The notes below the pieces were generated by a model. The model searched no databases. It worked only from the letters and a program-made list of their open reading frames with translations, and was not told the origin of the DNA. This document shows, piece after piece, positions 8,585 to 17,159 of a stretch of 64,000 bases of DNA. The DNA comes from CAZAYY01 sp964489525 (GTDB lineage Bacteria > Chloroflexota > Anaerolineae > Anaerolineales > JABWBV01). A program made the position numbers and the translations under genes. Position 1 is the first letter of the stretch. Every line of letters begins with the position of its first letter. Location: the NCBI GenBank assembly GCA_964489525.1, contig CAZAYY010000010.1:84772-148771 (forward strand). Direction: 5' to 3'.

Positions 8585-10336
8585 ATGCGAATAAAAATCT
8601 TAAAACCATTCCTCTGGTTAGGGGCGTTCGTTTTATTGGTTGGGCTTGCCTGCAACCTGACCAGTGCGGCCGTTCCCGCCACATCCCCGGCGCCAGAACA
8701 GCCCACGGCTGCTGTGCCAACAAACGCACCCGCACCCACAACTGCCCCCGAACCCACCCCCACGGTTTCGCTGGCCATTTCCACTTTGCAAGACGCTAAG
8801 AAAGCTGTCATCCAAATTGAAGCCCAGGGAACCTTTGTTGACCCTGAATTTGGGCTTCAGCTCAATGCGGCTGGCCGCGGCTCCGGGTTCATTATTGACC
8901 CATCCGGCCTGGCGGTTACCAACAATCATGTGGTCACCGGCGCTGCGCTGCTGCGGGTTTGGGTGGGTGGCGAAACCAACCCCCGCAACGCCCGGGTGGT
9001 GGCGGTTTCCGAGTGTTCGGACCTGGCCCTGATTGACATCGAGGGCGATGGCTACCCCTTCCTGGAATGGTACAACGGGACCATTGATGTCGGCCTGGAT
9101 ATGTACGTGGCCGGGTTCCCCCTGGGAGACCCGGAATACACCCTGAGCCGGGGCGTGGTTTCCAAAGCCAGGGCCAATGGCGATTCGAACTGGGCATCGG
9201 TAGATTCTGTCCTTGAGTATGATGCCAATTCGAACCCGGGCAATTCGGGTGGGCCGGTCATCACCGCCGATGGCAAGGTGATTGCCGTGCACTATGCCGG
9301 CAATTCCAGCACCCGCCAGGCTTTTGGTGTTGCCCGCGATACCGCCAAAAGCGTGGTGGAAGAACTGAAGAAAGGCCAGGACTACCTGTCCATCGGCGTC
9401 AACGGCACAGCCATTGCCGACCCCGAATCTGGCCTGTATGGAATTTGGGTGGCTTCGGTCAAATCTGGCTCTGTAGCTGACAAATCTGGCATCAAAGCAG
9501 GCGACATCATCTACAGCCTCGAAGGCCTAATTCTCTCCACCGATGGCACCATGAAAGATTACTGCACCATTCTGCGCAGCCACCAGCCCAGCGATACCCT
9601 GACCATGGAAGTAATCCGGTTCTCGACGTATGAATTTCTGGAAGGCCAGCTTAATGGGCGCGCCCTGGAAGTCACTGGCTTTTTCGGGGATACCGGTTCC
9701 GGCGGCACTGCTGGCGGCAGCACCGGCGGGAGTGCAGGCGGAGGCACCGGTGGAACCACTGGCGGAACCGACCGCGGCCCGTATTTCACCGAGGAATTTG
9801 ACGACGGCGCCCCTGGCTGGACCTATTTCTTGATGAGCGGTGATGATAATCTCTGGGATCTGTATACCGAAGAAGGTTACCTGGGCTTTTACCTTTATGG
9901 AACGGATATTTGGGCCTACCTGACCTATGATGAATATTATTACGCCGATGTCTGGATTGGGGCGGGCGTAGACAACTATGGCAGTGAAGATAACACCTTC
10001 AGCCTGGTTTGCCGCTACGGCGACCTTGGCTGGTATGAGTTCAGTGTTGCCAACGATGGCACCTATTGGATTTATGCCTACGATGAAGCCACCCAAAGCT
10101 ACAATGAATTGACCAGCGGGTTTACAGACGCAATGCTCCCCGGAAACAACAGCAATGAATTCATTGCATCCTGCCTGGGCAACGAGTTCACACTCTACAT
10201 CAACGGCACCGTAGTGGACACAGCCATAGACAACACCTACGGATTTTATGAAGGGCTGGTCGGCTTTTCGGTCTCGTCTTTCGACACCCCGGATGTCCAG
10301 ATGGATGTGAATTGGTTCGCCATTGAAGAGCCCTAA
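8585..10336 (+). CDS. HtrA/DegP-like serine protease lipoprotein with C-terminal LamG-like domain
   Basis: A 583-aa surface lipoprotein protease, probably for envelope quality control. The signal peptide ends in a lipobox-like LVGLAC (Cys at about residue 23), followed by a Pro/Thr-rich stalk. The trypsin-like domain has the full triad: His115 in TNNHVV, Asp146 in ECSDLALI and Ser221 in NPGNSGGP. A PDZ domain spans about residues 265-350 (VKSGSVADKSGIKAGDIIYSLEG). A Gly/Thr/Ser-rich linker at about 365-395 leads to a beta-rich domain (about 400-583; YFTEEFDDGAPGW...) resembling concanavalin/LamG-like domains. RBS AAAGGAGAA precedes ATG 8585. It is downstream of the ECF sigma/anti-sigma pair, a natural target or protease for that circuit, though this is inferred from position alone. 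Confidence 0.85.
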   Translation: MRIKILKPFLWLGAFVLLVGLACNLTSAAVPATSPAPEQPTAAVPTNAPAPTTAPEPTPTVSLAISTLQDAKKAVIQIEAQGTFVDPEFGLQLNAAGRGSGFIIDPSGLAVTNNHVVTGAALLRVWVGGETNPRNARVVAVSECSDLALIDIEGDGYPFLEWYNGTIDVGLDMYVAGFPLGDPEYTLSRGVVSKARANGDSNWASVDSVLEYDANSNPGNSGGPVITADGKVIAVHYAGNSSTRQAFGVARDTAKSVVEELKKGQDYLSIGVNGTAIADPESGLYGIWVASVKSGSVADKSGIKAGDIIYSLEGLILSTDGTMKDYCTILRSHQPSDTLTMEVIRFSTYEFLEGQLNGRALEVTGFFGDTGSGGTAGGSTGGSAGGGTGGTTGGTDRGPYFTEEFDDGAPGWTYFLMSGDDNLWDLYTEEGYLGFYLYGTDIWAYLTYDEYYYADVWIGAGVDNYGSEDNTFSLVCRYGDLGWYEFSVANDGTYWIYAYDEATQSYNELTSGFTDAMLPGNNSNEFIASCLGNEFTLYINGTVVDTAIDNTYGFYEGLVGFSVSSFDTPDVQMDVNWFAIEEP

Positions 10337-10363
10337 ACCAAACCGCTTTTTTTGACCCACGAT

Positions 10364-10403
10364 AACAACAACTCCCGAATTTGCATTCGGGAGTTGTTGT
10401 TTA
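10364..10403 (+). terminator. Rho-independent terminator after the HtrA-like gene
   Basis: 17-bp perfect arms (10364-10380 and 10385-10401) with a 4-nt loop and a short T-tract. It lies between the stop of the protease gene and the true start of the next gene, which argues against the TTG start at 10352. Confidence 0.85.
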
Positions 10404-10435
10404 TTCAGGTAGAATATTGCAAAAGGAAACATTGT

Positions 10436-11584
10436 ATGACCCATTCGATCCGGTTCCAGTTCGCAATCTTTTTCCTGCTGTTGGTTCTAATCAGCAGTTT
10501 GGCAGGCTGCCAGGCCGGGGCTGCGCCTGTGGCAGAACCCCAACCAATCGCACCAACCAACCCCGCCCCCACTGAAGTGCCCACTGAAGTGCCCACGGCA
10601 GTACCCAGCCCGACCCCGCTGCCCACCAGCCTGCCCCCATCGCCCACCCTGCCGCCCACACCAGCAATCGCACCCACTTTCACCCCCGCTGAGTGGGTCG
10701 CACGCGGCTTAGAGCCAGCGCCGTACTGTTCAGCCGAAGGGCTGCTGTGCGCCCACGCCCCAACCGGCTGGCTCAACCAATTTGGAACCGGACAAATGGA
10801 ATTAACCGCCCCCGACCAGACCGCCTATATCAACCTGGAATTGATTTACACCATCACGCAGTACGACCCCCGGGACCTGGCTTTTTTTGCCGCCGCCCGC
10901 GAGGAAAACTATTTCCGGGGGTTTGATGCTTATGTACAAACCGCGGTGTTTGAAACCCCCAATGGCATTACGATTGAGAAAACGCTGGATTTCAGCGGCG
11001 TGGTGCAAAAGGTGGTTTCAACATACCGCCTGGCAGAACTGGCGGTTGTGGCAGTAGATTTTTGGGCAGATGCACCCATCTACCCTGGGTATGACCAGAT
11101 TTTCCAGCGGGTGCTCGAAACAACCCAGGCCGCCTCTCCCCAGAACAGCACCCTGCCCCCGTACAGCTTCCGGCTGGATTTCTCAGACCCACAGGGATTC
11201 TCCACCTTCCAGGTGCCGCGCGATTGGAACTACAGCCTGCGCACAGAAGGGGCCATCACCATCAACGAATTCCGCGCCCCAGACATCGCCGCACAAATTC
11301 AGCAGATTTCTTACCCCGATTTTTCCAGCAGCGGGGCGGCGCCGGAAGAAATGACGCTGCGGCTTGTGTCGGCCTACCTGTCACAGGATGCAGCGGGAAC
11401 TTCGGTGGAAGAACTGGCCGATGGGGGCCTACGCGTAGAATGGTCCGGCCCGGGGAGTGGGTTCAGCATCGTCTATATTCGGGAGAATACGCTGCTTGTG
11501 CTTTCGTTTGAGGCGCCCCGTTTTGGCCTGGATGAGGTGATGCCGCTGTTTGAAGAACTGCTGCTGGCGTATTATGTCCCCTGA
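10436..11584 (+). CDS. Lipoprotein of unknown function
   Basis: A 382-aa lipoprotein. MTHSIRFQFAIFF...LLVLISSLAGC gives a lipobox with Cys at about residue 25, followed by a Pro/Thr/Glu-rich spacer to about residue 85 and then a globular part with no family I can name. The globular part starts EPAPYCSAEGLLCAHAP and has two similar halves, each with a strand-rich pattern ending in a hydrophobic segment. A TTG in frame at 10352 would extend the protein through the terminator hairpin at 10364-10403, so I use ATG 10436, which has AAAGGAAA about 8 nt upstream. It converges with the PBP-like gene 5 bp downstream. Confidence 0.65.
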   Translation: MTHSIRFQFAIFFLLLVLISSLAGCQAGAAPVAEPQPIAPTNPAPTEVPTEVPTAVPSPTPLPTSLPPSPTLPPTPAIAPTFTPAEWVARGLEPAPYCSAEGLLCAHAPTGWLNQFGTGQMELTAPDQTAYINLELIYTITQYDPRDLAFFAAAREENYFRGFDAYVQTAVFETPNGITIEKTLDFSGVVQKVVSTYRLAELAVVAVDFWADAPIYPGYDQIFQRVLETTQAASPQNSTLPPYSFRLDFSDPQGFSTFQVPRDWNYSLRTEGAITINEFRAPDIAAQIQQISYPDFSSSGAAPEEMTLRLVSAYLSQDAAGTSVEELADGGLRVEWSGPGSGFSIVYIRENTLLVLSFEAPRFGLDEVMPLFEELLLAYYVP

Positions 11585-11589
11585 CTGGG

Positions 11590-14505
11590 TTATCGTTCCA
11601 CTGTAAAGACAACCTGGGTTTCGCTCTGGTTGCCTGCCCGGTCATAGGCAATGGCCGAAAGGGAATATTCGCCCACGGAAACCCCCAGGGAGAATGCAAA
11701 AGGCGCCTGGGTAAGGGTGGTTTGCAGCCTGCCGTTCAAGAATACCTCCACCCGATCAAGGGCCAGTTCGTCCTGGGCGTTTAGCTGAACCGTAATCCTG
11801 CGGGTTTCGGCTGCGGGGAACACCTGGTCTTGTTCGGGGTAGGTGAACCCAACTTCAGGCGGCTGGTTGTCCACTGTAACCTGCAAAATCGAGGTTTGGG
11901 TGCGCCGGTCAGCGGCAATCACCTGCAAACGGATGGCAAACAGTCCGTTCAACCCGGCGGTATCCCAGGCCGCCAGGAGATCATCTTCAACCGGCAGTGG
12001 CTGCTCTTCCCCCACCAGCAGCCACTGCTGGGGGTTCAACCCCTGGCCCACCTGCACCCGGTAGCTGGCAAAATCAGCGCCAGCAGCCGTGCCAAGAATA
12101 TCCACCACACCCCGCACATAGGCAAACATGGCTGGCCGGGAAACCTGCGCCCCGGCTGGCTGGTTGGCTGGCATGGAAACCAGGTCGTAGACTTCGGGAG
12201 GTGTGGGAACCCCGGCAGACTGCGCCCAGCCTGCCGCTTCGGGGGGAACCACCATGTACACCCTTGTTTCAACCAGGGAGGGAGGGGTAAAAACGGTGGC
12301 AAGATAGCCAGTTTCTCGGTTGATTTGAAAACGACGATACAGTGTGTCGTACTGAACCGGTTCACTGCCTGGGGCAAAAACCTCGCGCACCGTAACCGGG
12401 CAGTCCTGGGTGGGAAGCTGGCCGGAAGGGTCACAAACCTCAATTGTGCTGATACCCGGCGGGGTTCGCCAGGCTTCTGGAGGCAAATCCTGGCTGGAGA
12501 CTTTTGCCAGCGCGTGCCAGGCACCTGCGGCAGCCAGCGCAGGCACGGTGCCTGGCACGCCACCTGCGGGTTGACTGGCGCCAATCCACACACCCACAAT
12601 ACGTTGCGGGGTTTGGCCGACAGCCCAGCTTTGCTGCTGGTCACTGGTGCGGCCAATTTTTACAGCGGCCGGACGGCCAATTTCCAACACATTCGGGTGC
12701 CCAAGGCTGGGCCAACGGGCCGCTTCATCGCTGAGAATGTTGACCAAAAGATAGGCCAGTTGGGCACTGATCACAGGCCGGGCCTGGGGCGGGCCGGCGT
12801 CGTACAAAATATTGCCAAAAACATCTTCTACCCGCAGCATTGCCCCTGGCGAGAGCGTGGGCACACCCGGCAAAAATTCGGCCTGCCCTGCCAACCCGTA
12901 TGGATACCCCACCAACACCCCTTGCGCACCAAATGCCCCAAAGGCATGCGCTGCGTCCAACAAAGAAAGGCTGCCACCATCAAAAATCAGCCCAAGGGCG
13001 CTTTCCCCAGGGGGAACGTTCAGCGCGGGCAGGCCAAGCTGCTGGGCAGTTTTCCAAACGGTTTCAGGCCCAACCAGCCCAAGCGCAAACACAGCCGGGG
13101 CAAGGTAATCGTTGGCAAGGGCGGTGCGCATGCGCATGGGGCCATGCGAAACGCCGTCCAGGTTGGGGGTAACGGATATGCCAACGGGCAGGCTGGCTGG
13201 AATATCCCAAACCAGGGAGGCAGGGTTAAAGCCGCGGGTGAAGGCACTCAGGTATACATACGGGGTTAAGAGCGAACCCGGGGGTGGTGCAGCAAGCCGG
13301 TTTAAGGGCTGGCCATCTGCTGCCAATGCTGCCAGAGCCAACACCTGCCCTGAGGCGGGGTCCAGCACCACCACATTGCCGGCAGTGTTCGGGGGCAGGG
13401 CCTGGCCTGGATTGTCCAGGCTGGGCAGCAGCCGGGCCCCTGTACACTGCGGGGCGATGCTGGTGCTGGCCTGTTCGGGCGCAACGAAGCGGGAAAGCTG
13501 GGCTGCCAACACACATTCCGCCTGGGATTGCAGCGCCGCGTCCAGCGTGGTCACAACCCGGTAGCCCCCCCTTTGCAGTTCTTCAAGTGTAAAAAGGCCT
13601 GTAAGCTGGTTTTGGACAAGGTTCAAAAATGCATCGGTGCCAGCAAATGCGGCGGGCGGCTCGATGCGCACGTTTGGGCGAGCAGCCCGGGCAGCCTGCA
13701 AAGCGGCAGGTTCGGCCAGGCCCTGGGTCTCCATTTGCTGTAAGACCTCAATCTGGCGTTCAAAAGCGGCTTCAGGAGTGTCTATTGGATTCAAGGCAGG
13801 CGCGTCCAGGATGGCGGCAAGCAGGGCGGCTTCCGCCAGGGTGAGGGCAGCGGCATGCTTGTCAAAATACAGTCGGGCCGCCGGCTCAACCCCATAAGCC
13901 AGCTTGCCAAAGTGGGCACTGGTTAAGTACCAGGCCAACACCTGCTCGCGGCCATACTGGCGGGTTAGCTGGGCGGCCAGCAGGCGCTCGCGCAGCGAAC
14001 GGCGCAGCCCTGGGGCTTCGTCCTGGGTCAGCAGTGTCGAAACCAGGCGCAGGGCAATGGTGTTGGGCTGCTGGCCTGTCCAATCGCCGGGCAAATAGCC
14101 AGCGTGCTGCCAGAATGTCGGGTCAATGGCGGCCACCACGGCATCTACCAGGGTTTTGGGAATGTAATTTTCCTGGCTGTTATCCAGAGTGAGTGGGATG
14201 CGCGGGCCAGCCAGTGGATTGGCCATTTCATACAACACCACCTGACCGGTGCGGTCGGTAAATGAGGTGGGATGCAGCAAGCGTCCATCCGGGCCATCCA
14301 GCAGGCCAGGCAGTGCCGCTACCGAAGGCAGCCCGGCAGTAATTTGGACGTAAAACAGTGCCGCTGCAACAGCCCCCAAGGCCAAAACCAGGCTGAATGC
14401 CAGCGCCAGACCAACCGCCAGCCGGCGTAGCCGCTGGACTGTGGCACGTTCGGCACGCTCGCGCCGGCGGGAACGGGCGCGAATGACATCTACCGGGGTT
14501 TGCAT
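11590..14505 (-). CDS. Penicillin-binding-protein 1 family pseudoenzyme (transglycosylase plus transpeptidase folds)
   Basis: A class A PBP homologue (971 aa) with an N-terminal membrane anchor (LAVGLALAFSLVLALGAVAAALFY), a GT51-like region (about residues 100-290), a transpeptidase-like region (about 330-660) and a C-terminal Ig-like domain (about 880-971). The folds are recognisable (AYGVEPAARLYFDK; QRIVGVWIG), but the catalytic motifs are not intact. EDxxF is replaced by IDPTFW, and GxSTITQQ by QPNTIALRL. SxxK is Ser411-L-L-Thr414, SxN is D-Y-L, and KTG is Lys616-Ile-Gly. It may be a structural or regulatory cell-wall protein. I chose ATG 14505 because TACAAT lies 7 nt upstream. The frame is intact over its whole length, so it is not a decaying pseudogene. 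Confidence 0.75.
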   Translation of the reverse strand: MQTPVDVIRARSRRRERAERATVQRLRRLAVGLALAFSLVLALGAVAAALFYVQITAGLPSVAALPGLLDGPDGRLLHPTSFTDRTGQVVLYEMANPLAGPRIPLTLDNSQENYIPKTLVDAVVAAIDPTFWQHAGYLPGDWTGQQPNTIALRLVSTLLTQDEAPGLRRSLRERLLAAQLTRQYGREQVLAWYLTSAHFGKLAYGVEPAARLYFDKHAAALTLAEAALLAAILDAPALNPIDTPEAAFERQIEVLQQMETQGLAEPAALQAARAARPNVRIEPPAAFAGTDAFLNLVQNQLTGLFTLEELQRGGYRVVTTLDAALQSQAECVLAAQLSRFVAPEQASTSIAPQCTGARLLPSLDNPGQALPPNTAGNVVVLDPASGQVLALAALAADGQPLNRLAAPPPGSLLTPYVYLSAFTRGFNPASLVWDIPASLPVGISVTPNLDGVSHGPMRMRTALANDYLAPAVFALGLVGPETVWKTAQQLGLPALNVPPGESALGLIFDGGSLSLLDAAHAFGAFGAQGVLVGYPYGLAGQAEFLPGVPTLSPGAMLRVEDVFGNILYDAGPPQARPVISAQLAYLLVNILSDEAARWPSLGHPNVLEIGRPAAVKIGRTSDQQQSWAVGQTPQRIVGVWIGASQPAGGVPGTVPALAAAGAWHALAKVSSQDLPPEAWRTPPGISTIEVCDPSGQLPTQDCPVTVREVFAPGSEPVQYDTLYRRFQINRETGYLATVFTPPSLVETRVYMVVPPEAAGWAQSAGVPTPPEVYDLVSMPANQPAGAQVSRPAMFAYVRGVVDILGTAAGADFASYRVQVGQGLNPQQWLLVGEEQPLPVEDDLLAAWDTAGLNGLFAIRLQVIAADRRTQTSILQVTVDNQPPEVGFTYPEQDQVFPAAETRRITVQLNAQDELALDRVEVFLNGRLQTTLTQAPFAFSLGVSVGEYSLSAIAYDRAGNQSETQVVFTVER

Positions 14506-14512
14506 ACAGGCA

Positions 14513-14518
14513 ATTGTA
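14513..14518 (-). promoter_or_regulatory. -10 box placed for a leaderless transcript of the PBP-like gene
   Basis: TACAAT on the minus strand, with exactly 7 nt to ATG 14505 and no Shine-Dalgarno sequence between. Confidence 0.45.
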
Positions 14519-14614
14519 CAACAAAACCGCCTCCGTAGGGGTGATATCCCAACATAAGGTGTACGCAAATGTCCAACCCCCCCTGGCAGGCCAGGGGGTT
14601 CAGCGCCTGCATCA

Positions 14615-14623
14615 TGCTATAAT
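14615..14623 (+). promoter_or_regulatory. Extended -10 promoter for the aminotransferase gene
   Basis: TGCTATAAT (TGn plus TATAAT), giving a leader of about 65 nt before ATG 14696. No consensus -35 is seen, as is common for extended -10 promoters. A GC-rich hairpin (14579-14598) lies just upstream. Confidence 0.45.
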
Positions 14624-14695
14624 CAAGCTGGGCGCGGTGTGAACCGCTGGTTCTTACCCCTGACACCTGTGCATCTTAAGTAAAGGAGCGGCGAT

Positions 14696-15841
14696 ATGAC
14701 CCAACAACCCGATTGGGAAACCTGGAGAGCCGAATTTCCCGGGCTGCAGAAGTCCACCTACATGAACACCGTTTCGCTGGGCCAGCTGTCGCGGCGTTCG
14801 CGTTCTGCGGTCAACCGATTTTTGGATCTATGGACCGAGCGCGGCGCCTCTGCCTGGTATGCCTATTGGCTGCAAGAAATTGACGGCCTGCGCCGGGAAT
14901 TTGCCCGTTTGGTGGGGGCCTCGGTTGAAGAAGTGGCCGTGCTGCCCAACATCTCTTCGGCATTGGGCGCCATCAGCGCCAACCTCAACATCTCCCAAAG
15001 ACCCAAGGTGGTTTCGTGTGCGCTGGATTTCCCCACTCAAACCCACCATTTTTTGGCCTTACGCGAAAAAGGCGTTCATGTTGAAATCGTCCCCAGCCCA
15101 GACAACGTGGGCGTGCCCCTGGAAGCCTTTGAACACGCCATTGACGAACAAACTGCGCTGGTTGCCACCAGCAGGGTGTACTTCACCAGCGGCTATATTC
15201 AGGATGTAAAAACCCTGGCCAGGCTGGCGCATGCCAAAGGCGCCCTCTGCCTGGTGGACGACTACCAGGGCACCGGGCAGGTGCCGATTGATGTCAAACA
15301 AACCGGGGTAGACATTTTGATGACGGGGGGACTGAAATGGCTGATTGGCGGCCCTGGGGTTGCCTATATGTATGTGCGCCGGGAACTCATCCCCAAGCTG
15401 CATCCCGGCGTGGCTGGCTGGTTTGGCAGCGACCGCCAGTTCGATTTCGACCCGTTTGCGTTTTCACCGCGCCCGGACGCCCGACGCTTTGAAGCCGGAA
15501 CCCCGGCCGTTGGGGCTGTCTATGCGGCCAAAGCCGGGCTGGAAATCATCAATGAAATCGGGCCGGAAGCCATTCGCAGCCGGGCACATGCCCTGAACCA
15601 GGACCTGGTTGCCCGGCTCCAGGCACGCGGCTACTCGCTGCGCATCCCGGCCAACCCGGACCAGCAGGCTGCCATCACCATTTTGGAAGCCGAAAACAAT
15701 GCCGAAATTGTCAGCAAGCTGGCCGACCGGCGCATTATCGTAGACAAACGCCCCAGGGCTGTGCGCCTTTCCACCTACTTCTACAACACCTTTGATGAAA
15801 ACGAAATCCTGGTCAGCGCGCTGGACGAGATTCTGGGCTGA
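14696..15841 (+). CDS. Class V aminotransferase (PLP enzyme, kynureninase/cysteine-desulfurase fold)
   Basis: A 381-aa fold-type I PLP enzyme. The cofactor lysine is Lys214 in TGGLKWLIGGPG. Other conserved elements are NISSALGAISAN near the phosphate-binding part, the aspartate motif LCLVDDYQGTGQVP (Asp pairing with the pyridine nitrogen) and the C-terminal small domain ending STYFYNTFDENEILVSALDEIL. Length and motif spacing fit the class V group (kynureninase, SufS/NifS, isopenicillin-N epimerase-like). It lacks the Cys loop of a desulfurase, so a kynureninase-like or unassigned lyase/transaminase role is more likely. AAAGGAGCG precedes ATG 14696. Neighbours give no pathway clue. Confidence 0.82.
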   Translation: MTQQPDWETWRAEFPGLQKSTYMNTVSLGQLSRRSRSAVNRFLDLWTERGASAWYAYWLQEIDGLRREFARLVGASVEEVAVLPNISSALGAISANLNISQRPKVVSCALDFPTQTHHFLALREKGVHVEIVPSPDNVGVPLEAFEHAIDEQTALVATSRVYFTSGYIQDVKTLARLAHAKGALCLVDDYQGTGQVPIDVKQTGVDILMTGGLKWLIGGPGVAYMYVRRELIPKLHPGVAGWFGSDRQFDFDPFAFSPRPDARRFEAGTPAVGAVYAAKAGLEIINEIGPEAIRSRAHALNQDLVARLQARGYSLRIPANPDQQAAITILEAENNAEIVSKLADRRIIVDKRPRAVRLSTYFYNTFDENEILVSALDEILG

Positions 15842-15869
15842 ATTCTGCACAAAAATCACCGGTTGACGA

Positions 15870-15875
15870 TACAAT
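15870..15875 (+). promoter_or_regulatory. -10 box placed for a leaderless transcript
   Basis: TACAAT with 7 nt to ATG 15883 and no convincing ribosome site. Confidence 0.4.
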
Positions 15876-15882
15876 ACAGGCA

Positions 15883-16242
15883 ATGAGACGCTGGCTTTTT
15901 TTCCTCCTGGCCATTGGGCTGGGTTTTTTCCTGGGCTGGTACTACACCACCTCGGTTGACCCTGTCCAGGTGATTGACACCACCCCCGACACCCTGCGAA
16001 CCGACTACCAGACCGATTATGTTCTGATGGTCGCAGAGGTATATCAAAGCCAGGGCGACCCATCCCAGGCAGCCCGCAGCCTGGCCCTGCTGGGCGCACC
16101 CAACCCGGCAGAAAGCGTGCGGACGGCGCTTCAGTTCGCCACAGATAACAACTACCCCGAAGCGGAGCAGGCTTTGCTGCTCGGTTTACTCACTGGCCTG
16201 CAGCAGTGGAACCCTTCCCCGGCAGGAGCCGCCACCCCATGA
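15883..16242 (+). CDS. Single-span membrane protein, paralogue of the next gene
   Basis: A 119-aa protein of unknown function. An N-terminal hydrophobic anchor (RRWLFFLLAIGLGFFLGWYY) is followed by a short helical domain with the signature D-T-x-P-x-x-L-R-x-D-Y-x-x-D-Y and an Ala/Leu-rich helix pair. The same layout (anchor ending in GW, then DTSPAALREDFKREY) occurs in the gene that overlaps its stop codon, so the two are tandem paralogues. The start has no Shine-Dalgarno sequence but has TACAAT 7 nt upstream. Probable location: membrane-anchored with the domain outside. Confidence 0.65.
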   Translation: MRRWLFFLLAIGLGFFLGWYYTTSVDPVQVIDTTPDTLRTDYQTDYVLMVAEVYQSQGDPSQAARSLALLGAPNPAESVRTALQFATDNNYPEAEQALLLGLLTGLQQWNPSPAGAATP

Positions 16243-17159
16243 CCGAAGAACGCCGCGGCCCGTGGTACCTGTTTACTGGCTTGTTTATTGGCCTGGTGCT
16301 TGGCCTTTTTGCCGGCTGGATGTTGGTGCCTGTTCAAATCGCGGATACCTCCCCCGCTGCATTGCGCGAAGATTTTAAACGCGAATACCTCGTACAAATT
16401 GCCCTGGCTTTCGCCGCAACCAATGATGAGCAGCGCGCCCAATCGCGACTGGCTTTGCTGAGAGACTCCAACCTGCCAGAAACCGTGGCGGCCCTGGCTC
16501 AGCGTTCCCTGGCAGATGGACGCCCCGAAGCCGAAGTGCAGGCCTTGGGGTTGTTGGTCCCGGTGGCCAGCAACCTGAATTCGGCACCCACCGCTGCCCC
16601 GGCTTTCACAACCACGCAGGAACCCAGCGCAACCCCCACCCTGGAACCCACGGCCACCCCAACCCAGACCCCCAGCCCGACCACAGCCCCCAGCGCCACC
16701 CCCACCCAAACCACCCGGCCTTCCAACACGCCTGAAATCACGGGCACACTCCCCACCCAGGAAGCCAGCGCCACCCCAACCCCCAGCCCAGAACCCAGCG
16801 CCACCCCAACGCCAACCCCCACCCCGGCCTCGCCGTTTATCCTGGAAGCCCGCAACCGGCTGTGCAGCCTGGATTACCCCGAACCGCGCCTGATTGTGCG
16901 CACCCGCAACGCCGCCGGTGGCCCCGTTCCGGGGGTCGAAATTATCATCAACTGGCCCGGAAATGAAGAGCACTTTTTCACGGGTTTGAAACCCGAACTG
17001 GGACTGGATTACGCAGATTTCACCCTGACCCCCTTCATCTCCTATACCCTGCGGTTGGAAGACGGCAGCCAGCGGCTGACCGACCTGGCCACAGAAGAAT
17101 GCACCACCGCCGGGGTAAAAACCTGGGTGTCCTGGGAACTGATTTTTGCCCAACCTTAA
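16239..17159 (+). CDS. Membrane-anchored protein with Pro/Thr stalk and surface domain
   Basis: A 306-aa protein of unknown function. A hydrophobic anchor (WYLFTGLFIGLVLGLFAGWM) is followed by the DTSPAALREDFKREY helical domain shared with the preceding gene (about residues 35-100). A Pro/Thr/Ser-rich low-complexity stalk runs from about 120 to 200, and a C-terminal beta-rich domain with two Cys (RLCSLDYPEP and TEECTTAG, perhaps a disulfide) ends the protein. The stalk implies that the end domain is displayed outside the cell. The start is ATG 16239, overlapping the upstream stop as ATGA, rather than the in-frame ATG 16206 inside the previous gene. It overlaps the stop of the converging gene by 4 bp. 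Confidence 0.65.
   Translation: MTEERRGPWYLFTGLFIGLVLGLFAGWMLVPVQIADTSPAALREDFKREYLVQIALAFAATNDEQRAQSRLALLRDSNLPETVAALAQRSLADGRPEAEVQALGLLVPVASNLNSAPTAAPAFTTTQEPSATPTLEPTATPTQTPSPTTAPSATPTQTTRPSNTPEITGTLPTQEASATPTPSPEPSATPTPTPTPASPFILEARNRLCSLDYPEPRLIVRTRNAAGGPVPGVEIIINWPGNEEHFFTGLKPELGLDYADFTLTPFISYTLRLEDGSQRLTDLATEECTTAGVKTWVSWELIFAQP

Noticed and set aside
10352..10435. Upstream TTG start for the lipoprotein gene
   Set aside because: It would read through a 17-bp-arm terminator hairpin; ATG 10436 has a lipoprotein signal and a ribosome site.
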